Shown piece by piece: positions 1 through 6,023 of a stretch of DNA of 16,833 bases. The number at the start of each line of letters is the position of its first letter. Position 1 is the stretch's first letter. The translations under genes were made by a program, and so were the position numbers. The notes beneath the pieces are model-generated. The model saw only the letters and a program-made list of their open reading frames with translations, ran no database searches and was not told the DNA's origin. The DNA comes from an uncultured Lachnospiraceae bacterium (GTDB taxonomy: Bacteria > Bacillota > Clostridia > Lachnospirales > Lachnospiraceae), in contig CAOKHR010000020.1 in the NCBI GenBank assembly GCA_948468325.1, positions 1 through 16,833 of the forward strand, given 5' to 3'.

Positions 1-597
1 AATATTCTGGAAGAAATGCTGACGGTAGATGTTTTGGAACAGCTGCAGCAGTATTTTAAGCTGGAAAAGTCGAAAGATTCTTTTTCCGATCTGGGACTTA
101 TTTTTTCAACGACAGTTTTGGGATTTAAAACGGCTGCAGAGGAGCGCAGACGGGCACTGGCGGAGCTTTCCAAAAAATATGCGGTTACAATTTACAGCAA
201 CAGCGATACCAGCGGGCTGTTTCGTGTGCGTTACGGCGGCTCTCTGGATTACTGGAGCGAAATGCCAAAAGTGTTTGCGGCTTCGAAGATTAACCTGAAT
301 TTTACAATTCCCAATATTAAAAGCGGTCTGCCGCTTCGTATCTGGGATGTACTTGGCAGCGGAGGATTTCTGATGACGAATTTTCAGGCAGAAATTCCTT
401 ACTATTTTAAAAATAAAGAGGATCTGGTTTGTTTTGAAAGCGTGGAAGAGCTGACAGAACTTTGCGGTTATTACCTTTCGCATGAACAGGAGCGCAGACA
501 GATTGCAGGGAACGGTTACCGCAAGGTCTGCAAATACCATATGTGGGAGCAGAGGATAGAAGAGATGATGAAAGAAGTATTTTTTTGTGCAAAATAA
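1..597 (+). CDS. CgeB/group-1-like glycosyltransferase, C-terminal part (5' truncated)
   Basis: The reading frame is open from base 1, so the first ATG at 16 is probably internal and the gene begins outside the window. The visible ~198 residues resemble the C-terminal half of GT-B fold glycosyltransferases related to spore maturation protein CgeB. The features are a segment INLNFTIPNIKSGLPLRIWD, then DVLGSGGFLMTNF (the small-residue-rich nucleotide-sugar region), then a stretch like 'DLVCFESVEELTEL', and a helical tail ending in EEMMKEVF. In this family the C-terminal Rossmann domain binds the nucleotide sugar, and the protein is cytoplasmic. The acceptor and donor cannot be told from this fragment. 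It ends 92 bases before the MarR start, and a new promoter lies between them, so it is probably a separate transcription unit. I am fairly sure of the family and not of the role. Confidence 0.72.
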   Translation, partial: NILEEMLTVDVLEQLQQYFKLEKSKDSFSDLGLIFSTTVLGFKTAAEERRRALAELSKKYAVTIYSNSDTSGLFRVRYGGSLDYWSEMPKVFAASKINLNFTIPNIKSGLPLRIWDVLGSGGFLMTNFQAEIPYYFKNKEDLVCFESVEELTELCGYYLSHEQERRQIAGNGYRKVCKYHMWEQRIEEMMKEVFFCAK

Positions 598-600
598 CAG

Positions 601-628
601 TTGCAATTGAAAAAAAGATGCATATAAT
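601..628 (+). promoter_or_regulatory. Sigma-A-type promoter of the MarR-ABC-hemB operon
   Basis: A perfect -10 hexamer TATAAT lies at 623-628, and a -35-like TTGCAA (4 of 6 matches) lies at 601-606 with a 16-base spacer. The predicted start of transcription, near 635, falls inside the first of two palindromes, so a bound repressor would block initiation. It starts four bases after the stop of the preceding gene. Confidence 0.72.
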
Positions 629-642
629 GTTAGGTATCTAAC
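629..642. promoter_or_regulatory. MarR operator 1 (palindrome GTTAG-GTAT-CTAAC)
   Basis: This is a perfect inverted repeat with 5-base arms around a 4-base centre, immediately downstream of the -10 hexamer. It matches operator 2 in both arms and in most of the centre (consensus GTTAG-N-N-AT-CTAAC). Size and position are typical for a MarR-family dimer site. Binding by the adjacent regulator is inferred. Confidence 0.72.
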
Positions 643-647
643 TATCA

Positions 648-663
648 TGTTAGAAATCTAACA
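648..663. promoter_or_regulatory. MarR operator 2 (palindrome TGTTAG-AAAT-CTAACA)
   Basis: This is a perfect inverted repeat with 6-base arms. Its centre lies exactly 20 bases from the centre of operator 1, about two helical turns, so two dimers could sit on the same face of the DNA. It ends 27 bases before the MarR start codon, in the predicted leader of the operon mRNA. Confidence 0.72.
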
Positions 664-689
664 TTTTTTTGTGCAATGGAGGTGAGACT

Positions 690-1127
690 GTGAATGAAAA
701 AAGAATCATCGGATTTGAAATAAAATCTATTTCGAATATGATTCGCAGGAAATTGGACGATACCTTTTGTGCTCCGGAGTTTGGAGGTTTGACGGGAATG
801 CAGAATGCAATGATGGGGTATATCATGAGGCAGGCGGAACACAGGGATGTTTTTCAGCGGGATATAGAAAAAGAATTCGGCGTCAGAAGGTCTACCGTGA
901 CTGTTATGCTTCAGAATCTTGAGCAAAAGGGTTATATCTGCCGCATACCGGTAAGTTATGATGCAAGACTGAAAAAGATAATTCTGACAGAAAAAGCAGA
1001 AAAGCTGCAGCAGAGAATCCGGGCAGAAATTGACTTATTTCATGAGAAGTTAGAAGAAAATCTTACCGAAGACGAAAAAGAGCAGCTTTTATATCTGCTT
1101 GATAAAATAAGACAGAGTTTGAAATAG
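690..1127 (+). CDS. MarR-family winged-helix transcriptional regulator
   Basis: This is a 145-residue protein, a normal MarR size. I chose the GTG at 690 because GGAGG at 678-682 lies seven bases before it; an upstream in-frame TTG at 669 would place that ribosome site inside the gene. The core is a winged helix: helix-turn-helix around residues 50-80 with a recognition segment VRRSTVTVMLQNLEQKGYI (from residue 65), then the wing with the family's D-x-R turn (Asp91, Arg93) and LKKIILTEKA. The flanking helices, ending in LLYLLDKIRQSLK, would form the dimer interface. MarR proteins usually repress their own operon and release DNA on binding a small ligand, or on cysteine oxidation in some members. 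Twin palindromes over the operon promoter support autoregulation. The exporter genes start 13 bases downstream. The ligand is unknown; the neighbouring exporter and hemB make a toxic compound or a tetrapyrrole plausible, as inference only. Confidence 0.9.
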   Translation: MNEKRIIGFEIKSISNMIRRKLDDTFCAPEFGGLTGMQNAMMGYIMRQAEHRDVFQRDIEKEFGVRRSTVTVMLQNLEQKGYICRIPVSYDARLKKIILTEKAEKLQQRIRAEIDLFHEKLEENLTEDEKEQLLYLLDKIRQSLK

Positions 1128-1140
1128 GAGGTTTTACGTT

Positions 1141-2907
1141 ATGGTCAGAACACTTGCAGGACAAATCAAAGAATATAAGGCCGATTCTGTCAAAACTCCG
1201 ATTTATATGATCTTAGAAGTGCTTATGGAAACGATGATTCCGTTAATGATGGCATCTATTGTAGACGACGGAGTAGAGACAGGGAACCTTACGCATATTT
1301 ACAAGATGGGAGTTTTTATGATTTTTGCCGCAGCCATTGGCCTTTTTGCGGGAATAATGGGAGGAAAATACGGTGCGAGGGCGTCTGCCGGATTTGCCAA
1401 AAATCTGCGGAATGCCATGTATGAAAATATCCAGACATTTTCTTTTTCCAATATTGACAAATTTAGTACAGCCGGACTTGTAACGCGTATGACAACAGAC
1501 GTTACCAACGTTCAGAATGCATATCAGATGCTTTTGCGTATGTGCATGCGGGCGCCGGCAAGCCTGGTCTGCGCATTGATTATGGCTTTTTGGATTAATG
1601 CCAGAATTGCGGGAATTTATCTGGCGGCCGTTATTTTCCTGGGAGGAATTTTGTTTCTGATTGCAAGACGGGCAATGAAATATTTTGATCAGGTATTCCG
1701 CAAATATGATGATTTAAATGCCAGTGTGCAGGAAAATATTACGGGAATCCGTGTGGTAAAGTCATTTGTCCGTGAGGATTATGAAACGGACCGTTTTAAA
1801 AAAGCCAGCGGCAATGTTTATAAAATGTTTATAAACGCAGAGTCTATTGTGGCATGGAATGCGCCGATTATGCAGTTTACAGTATACGGCTGCATTCTGG
1901 GAATCAGTTTTCTGGGGGCAAAGATGATTGTGGCAGACTCCCTGACGACAGGCGAACTGATGAGCCTGCTGACTTACTGCATGAATATACTGATGAGCCT
2001 GATGATGCTTTCTATGGTATTTGTTATGATTACATTAAGCCTTGCGAGTGCGGAACGTATTTATGAAGTATTAGAAGAAAAACCCGATTTGGTGAATCCG
2101 AAGGATCCGGATTATGAGGTAAAAGACGGCAGTATTTCTTTTGAGCATGTATCATTTGCTTACAATAGACAGAATGAAGAGCCTGTGCTTAAAAATGTCA
2201 ATATAGAGATTCATGCCGGAGAGACAATCGGAATCATAGGCGGAACGGGAAGTGCGAAGACGAGTCTTGTAAATCTGGTCAGCCGGCTTTATGACGTGAC
2301 GGAAGGCTGTGTAAAGGTAGGGGGAAAAGATGTCAGAAGCTATGATATGGAAACATTAAGAAATGAAGTTTCCGTGGTGCTGCAGAAAAACGTATTGTTT
2401 GGCGGCACAATTTTAGAAAATCTGCGCTGGGGCGATAAAAATGCAACAGAAGAAGAGTGCAGACGGGTCTGCAAGCTTGCGTGTGCGGATGAATTTATCA
2501 GGAAAATGCCGGAAAAATACAATACGTATATAGAACAGGGAGGCTCCAATGTCTCCGGCGGACAAAAACAGCGTCTGTGTATTGCGAGGGCGCTTTTAAA
2601 AAAGCCGAAGATATTGATATTAGATGACAGCACCAGCGCGGTAGATACGGCGACAGATGTCAGAATCCGCAAAGCATTTGCAGAGGAAATTCCGAATACA
2701 ACAAAGCTGATTATTGCGCAGAGGATTTCCAGTATTCAGAATGCGGACCGCATCATTGTTATGGATAACGGAAGTATCCATGGGTTTGGCACGCATGAAG
2801 AATTAATGGAAACAGATCAAATTTACCGTGATGTATATGAAGCCCAAATCAGCGGCAGCGGCGACTTTGATGAAAAGGAGGGTGATGACTCATGCCAGGT
2901 CCGATGA
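1141..2907 (+). CDS. Heterodimeric ABC exporter subunit with degenerate ATP site
   Basis: This 588-residue half-transporter fuses a six-helix membrane domain (about residues 15-310) to an ATPase domain (about 330-575). AGGAGG at 1126-1131, overlapping the MarR stop, precedes the ATG by nine bases. Walker A is GGTGSAKT at 367-374, with Ala372 where glycine is usual and Lys373 kept. The Q-loop glutamine is Gln415 and the signature is VSGGQ at 471-475. Walker B ends in Asp495, followed by Asp496 instead of the catalytic glutamate, and the switch histidine is replaced by Gln527. This pattern marks the partner that contributes the non-hydrolysing site in heterodimers of the BmrCD, LmrCD and TM287/288 type. 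Its intact signature completes the active site of the next gene's product. It is an inner-membrane exporter with unknown substrate, commonly drugs or lipophilic compounds. The end overlaps the partner gene by 16 bases, which favours coupled, equimolar synthesis. Confidence 0.93.
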   Translation: MVRTLAGQIKEYKADSVKTPIYMILEVLMETMIPLMMASIVDDGVETGNLTHIYKMGVFMIFAAAIGLFAGIMGGKYGARASAGFAKNLRNAMYENIQTFSFSNIDKFSTAGLVTRMTTDVTNVQNAYQMLLRMCMRAPASLVCALIMAFWINARIAGIYLAAVIFLGGILFLIARRAMKYFDQVFRKYDDLNASVQENITGIRVVKSFVREDYETDRFKKASGNVYKMFINAESIVAWNAPIMQFTVYGCILGISFLGAKMIVADSLTTGELMSLLTYCMNILMSLMMLSMVFVMITLSLASAERIYEVLEEKPDLVNPKDPDYEVKDGSISFEHVSFAYNRQNEEPVLKNVNIEIHAGETIGIIGGTGSAKTSLVNLVSRLYDVTEGCVKVGGKDVRSYDMETLRNEVSVVLQKNVLFGGTILENLRWGDKNATEEECRRVCKLACADEFIRKMPEKYNTYIEQGGSNVSGGQKQRLCIARALLKKPKILILDDSTSAVDTATDVRIRKAFAEEIPNTTKLIIAQRISSIQNADRIIVMDNGSIHGFGTHEELMETDQIYRDVYEAQISGSGDFDEKEGDDSCQVR

Positions 2908-4790
2908 GTGCAGGAAAAATACCCATAAAAGGGAAAAATAAAATTAAAAATCCGGGCAAGCTGCTTTTCAGACTGCTTTCCTATATATTAAAAAAGTATG
3001 CGATAGCCTGTGTGATCGTTGTAATCTGTATTTTTATCAGTGTGCTTGCCAATGTGCAGGGAACGCTGTTTTTGAAAACTCTGATTGACGTCTATATTGA
3101 GCCGTTAATCGGAAGTCAAAATCCTGATTTTTCCGGATTGATACATGCGATTTTGCGGGTGGGAATTTTTTATGCAGCAGGTGTGACAGCCACATATTCT
3201 TATACCAAAATTATGATTTATGTCAGTCAGGGCACTTTAAGGCAGCTTAGGGACGATATGTTTGCGCATATGGAAAAATTGCCCATACGCTACTTTGATA
3301 CAAATTCCCATGGCAACATTATGTCTGTTTATACGAATGATATTGATACGCTCCGCCAGATGATAAGCCAGAGCATGCCGCAGCTTTTATCCAGTGCAGT
3401 TACGGTTGTATCCGTGCTGGTCAGTATGATCCGCCTGAATATTCCGCTGACAGCAGTAACGCTCATTATGGTTATGATTATGCTGTTTCTGACAAAAACA
3501 GTTGCGGGAAAAAGCGGCAGTTATTTTATTGACCAGCAGAGAAACATTGGAAAAGTCAACGGCTATATCGAAGAAATGATGGAAGGACAAAAAGTAGTCA
3601 AGGTGTTCTGCCATGAAGAAGAGAGTATGGCAAAATTTAAAGAGCTGAATGAAGAGCTGTTTGAAAGCGCTTACCAGGCAAACAAATTTGCGAATCTTTT
3701 AGGGCCGATTAATTCTCAGGTAGGAAACATCAGCTATGTTCTGTGCGCAATTACAGGAGGAATTCTCGCATTGAATAACATCTCCGGCCTGACAATCGGA
3801 GGGCTTGCCAGCTTCCTGACGTTTAACAAAAGCTTTAATATGCCAATCAATCAGGTGAGTCAGCAGTTAAACAGTATTGTAATGGCGATGGCGGGGGCGC
3901 AGAGAGTATTTGCGCTGCTGGATGAAAAACCGGAGGCAGATGACGGCTATGTTATGCTTGTCAATGCGAAAGAAGAGCAGGGGAAACTGGTCGAGACAAA
4001 AGAGCGTACCGGAATCTGGGCGTGGAAACATTATCATAAGGACACAGACACGACGGATTATGTCCGGCTGAAAGGCGATGTGGTATTGGACGGTGTGGAT
4101 TTTGGCTATACGGATGAGAAGATGGTGCTGCATGACGTCAGGCTGTATGCAAAGCCGGGGCAGAAAATTGCTTTTGTCGGTTCCACCGGAGCCGGAAAGA
4201 CGACGATTACAAATTTAATCAACCGCTTTTATGACATACAGGACGGAAAAATCCGTTATGATGGTATCAATGTCAATAAAATAAAAAAAGCGGATTTGCG
4301 GCGCTCGCTTGGCATGGTATTGCAGGATACGCATTTGTTTACCAATACGGTTATGGAAAATATCCGTTACGGGAGACTTGACGCCACGGATGAAGAAGTC
4401 ATTGCCGCGGCAAAGCTTGCCAATGCGGACGGGTTTATCCGGCGTCTTCCAAACGGGTACCAGACGGTGCTTCATGGAGACGGCGCCAGCTTAAGTCAGG
4501 GACAGCGGCAGCTTCTGGCCATTGCAAGAGCCGCAGCCATGGACCCTCCGGTTTTAATTTTAGACGAAGCGACAAGCTCCATCGACACGAGGACAGAGAG
4601 AATCGTGCAGGACGGTATGGATAAGCTGATGAGCGGCCGGACGACATTTGTCATTGCCCACAGGCTTTCAACGGTAAAAAACAGCAGCTGTATTGTAGTG
4701 CTGGAAAACGGCGCTGTTATTGAGAAAGGGACGCATGACGAGCTGATCGGACAAAAAGGAAAATATTATCAGCTTTATACAGGGAGGTAG
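2892..4790 (+). CDS. Heterodimeric ABC exporter subunit with catalytic ATP site
   Basis: This is the 632-residue partner of the preceding half-transporter. The ATG at 2892 is supported by AGGAGG at 2876-2881; an ATG at 2904 overlapping the upstream stop (ATGA) is possible but too far from that site. The membrane domain spans about residues 30-330. Residues about 344-395 form an extra linker with the stretch ERTGIWAWKHYHK before the ATPase domain; in my experience such an insert is common in clostridial members of this pair. Walker A is GSTGAGKT at 430-437, the Q-loop glutamine is Gln478, Walker B is VLILDE with Asp558 and catalytic Glu559, and the switch is His590. The signature is altered to LSQGQ (534-538, Gln536), as expected because it faces the degenerate site of the partner. 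The two proteins together thus provide one complete and one degenerate ATP site. Its stop lies three bases before hemB. Confidence 0.93.
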   Translation: MPGPMSAGKIPIKGKNKIKNPGKLLFRLLSYILKKYAIACVIVVICIFISVLANVQGTLFLKTLIDVYIEPLIGSQNPDFSGLIHAILRVGIFYAAGVTATYSYTKIMIYVSQGTLRQLRDDMFAHMEKLPIRYFDTNSHGNIMSVYTNDIDTLRQMISQSMPQLLSSAVTVVSVLVSMIRLNIPLTAVTLIMVMIMLFLTKTVAGKSGSYFIDQQRNIGKVNGYIEEMMEGQKVVKVFCHEEESMAKFKELNEELFESAYQANKFANLLGPINSQVGNISYVLCAITGGILALNNISGLTIGGLASFLTFNKSFNMPINQVSQQLNSIVMAMAGAQRVFALLDEKPEADDGYVMLVNAKEEQGKLVETKERTGIWAWKHYHKDTDTTDYVRLKGDVVLDGVDFGYTDEKMVLHDVRLYAKPGQKIAFVGSTGAGKTTITNLINRFYDIQDGKIRYDGINVNKIKKADLRRSLGMVLQDTHLFTNTVMENIRYGRLDATDEEVIAAAKLANADGFIRRLPNGYQTVLHGDGASLSQGQRQLLAIARAAAMDPPVLILDEATSSIDTRTERIVQDGMDKLMSGRTTFVIAHRLSTVKNSSCIVVLENGAVIEKGTHDELIGQKGKYYQLYTGR

Positions 4791-4793
4791 AAA

Positions 4794-5777
4794 ATGGGAC
4801 AGAGCGAGCGGCCGAGACGGCTTAGGTCAAATGCAGTTTTACGGAAAATGGTCAGGGAGACCAGAATGGATAAATCTTCTTTGGTTTATCCGATGTTTGT
4901 TGTGGAGGGAAAGAATATTAAGGAGGAAATTTCTTCTATGCCAGGGCAGTTTCGGTATAGTCCGGACAGGATGGGGGAAAAGTTAGAGGCTTTGTCCGAT
5001 ATGGGCGTGTCCTCGGTTATGTTTTTCGGAATTCCAAAACACAAAGATGAAATGGGAAGCATGGCATATGCACAGGACGGAATTGTGCAGAGGGCGTTTG
5101 CGAAAGCAAAGAAAGAGTATCCGGATTTGTATCTGATTGGAGACGTCTGTATGTGTGAGTACACATCGCACGGACATTGCGGCATCCTTTGCAAAGGGGA
5201 TGTAGACAATGACAGAACGCTGGAATTTCTGGCCAAAACTGCGGTCTCACAGGTGCAGGCGGGCGCAGATATGGTGGCGCCTTCTGATATGATGGACGGG
5301 CGGGTGGCGGCAATCCGCAGTGCGCTGGATGAAAACGGATTTTTCAATGTTCCGGTTATGGCATATTCAGCTAAATTTGCCTCATCTTTTTACGGCCCTT
5401 TCCGTGACGCGGCCGAAAGCGCGCCTGCATTCGGAGACAGAAAGACGTACCAGATGGATTTCCACAACCGGAGAGAAGCTCTCAAAGAAGTCTTTCTGGA
5501 TGTAAAAGAAGGGGCGGATATTGTGATGGTAAAACCTGCCATGGCGTATGGGGATTTGATTCGTGAAATAAAAGACAGTGTAAATCTTCCGGTTGCGTCT
5601 TACAGTGTGAGCGGGGAATATTCTATGGTAAAAGCGGCGGCGGCAGCCGGTTATGTGGAGGAAAAGAAAATTATGTGCGAAATGGCAGTATCTGCATATC
5701 GGGCCGGCACAGATATTTATATCACGTATTTTGCGGAAGAACTGGCGGAATGCATGGATGAAGGAGTGATTGGTTAG
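4794..5777 (+). CDS. hemB: Porphobilinogen synthase (delta-aminolevulinate dehydratase)
   Basis: This 327-residue cytoplasmic enzyme condenses two 5-aminolevulinate molecules into porphobilinogen, the common step to siroheme, cobalamin and heme. Length and fold (TIM barrel, octameric family) are full. The two Schiff-base lysines are Lys194 in MAYSAKFASSFYGPFRDA and Lys247 in MVKPAMAY. Cys119, Cys121 and Cys129 in DVCMCEYTSHGHCG form the zinc site, so this belongs to the zinc-dependent class. AGGGAGG at 4781-4787 sits over the end of the exporter gene and precedes the ATG by six bases. With a three-base gap to that gene, cotranscription is very likely. No other tetrapyrrole gene is in the window, and this is unusual, because hemB normally sits with hemA, hemC, hemD or hemL, or with cobalamin genes. 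The identity is secure; a functional link to the exporter is only suggested by position. Confidence 0.97.
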   Translation: MGQSERPRRLRSNAVLRKMVRETRMDKSSLVYPMFVVEGKNIKEEISSMPGQFRYSPDRMGEKLEALSDMGVSSVMFFGIPKHKDEMGSMAYAQDGIVQRAFAKAKKEYPDLYLIGDVCMCEYTSHGHCGILCKGDVDNDRTLEFLAKTAVSQVQAGADMVAPSDMMDGRVAAIRSALDENGFFNVPVMAYSAKFASSFYGPFRDAAESAPAFGDRKTYQMDFHNRREALKEVFLDVKEGADIVMVKPAMAYGDLIREIKDSVNLPVASYSVSGEYSMVKAAAAAGYVEEKKIMCEMAVSAYRAGTDIYITYFAEELAECMDEGVIG

Positions 5778-5938
5778 AGCGTGTAACAGTTCAGCCTTAC
5801 GGCTTCACTGTTACGGAATCCGCCCGTTTAAAGTTTGGCTGCGCCAAAGGGGCGGATTCCCGCCTGAAAAAATATACGTATTCTTACGGACTTTGCAGCC
5901 AGTGCAAAGTCCTGGGCTGAACTGTTACCAGAGCGTGT
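5776..5938. repeat. Structured non-coding element bounded by 9-bp direct repeats
   Basis: The stretch after hemB folds heavily. An outer perfect 14-bp inverted repeat (GTAACAGTTCAGCC at 5783-5796, complement at 5915-5928) encloses two further perfect hairpins. One is GGAATCCGCCC (5815-5825) with 5850-5860, containing an inner TTTGGC/GCCAAA stem at 5834-5848. The other is GGACTTTGC (5888-5896) with GCAAAGTCC (5904-5912). The left arm can instead pair locally, GTAACAGT with ACTGTTAC at 5807-5814. AGAGCGTGT occurs at both ends (5776-5784 and 5930-5938), like a target-site duplication, although the left copy overlaps the hemB stop and two bases of the inverted repeat. No T-run follows, so it is not a standard terminator. 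It could be a MITE-like palindromic repeat, a structured RNA or an mRNA-stabilising element. A 69-codon open frame here has no coding signs. Confidence 0.6.
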
Positions 5939-5956
5939 TTCACAACATTTGGATTC

Positions 5957-5985
5957 TTTACATTTCCTGTTTTTTTTGATAGAAT
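5957..5985 (+). promoter_or_regulatory. Promoter of the first GH101 gene
   Basis: TTTACA at 5957-5962 (5 of 6 matches to the -35 consensus) and TAGAAT at 5980-5985 (5 of 6 to the -10) are separated by the ideal 17 bases. A TGA directly before the -10 (5977-5979) makes it an extended -10. The spacer is T-rich. The predicted leader is about 32 bases. GGAGG at 6010-6014, nine bases before the ATG at 6024, is the ribosome binding site. The rest of 5939-6023 shows nothing else recognisable. Confidence 0.65.
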
Positions 5986-6023
5986 TTAAGTACTAAGATT
6001 AAGTATAGAGGAGGTACTTTATT

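Noticed and set aside
669..689. Earlier TTG start for the MarR gene
   Set aside because: The strong GGAGG at 678-682 would then lie inside the gene, while it is ideally spaced for the GTG at 690.
5770..5979. 69-codon + strand open frame after hemB
   Set aside because: It overlaps the hemB end, has no ribosome site, spans the folded element, and its translation resembles no protein family.
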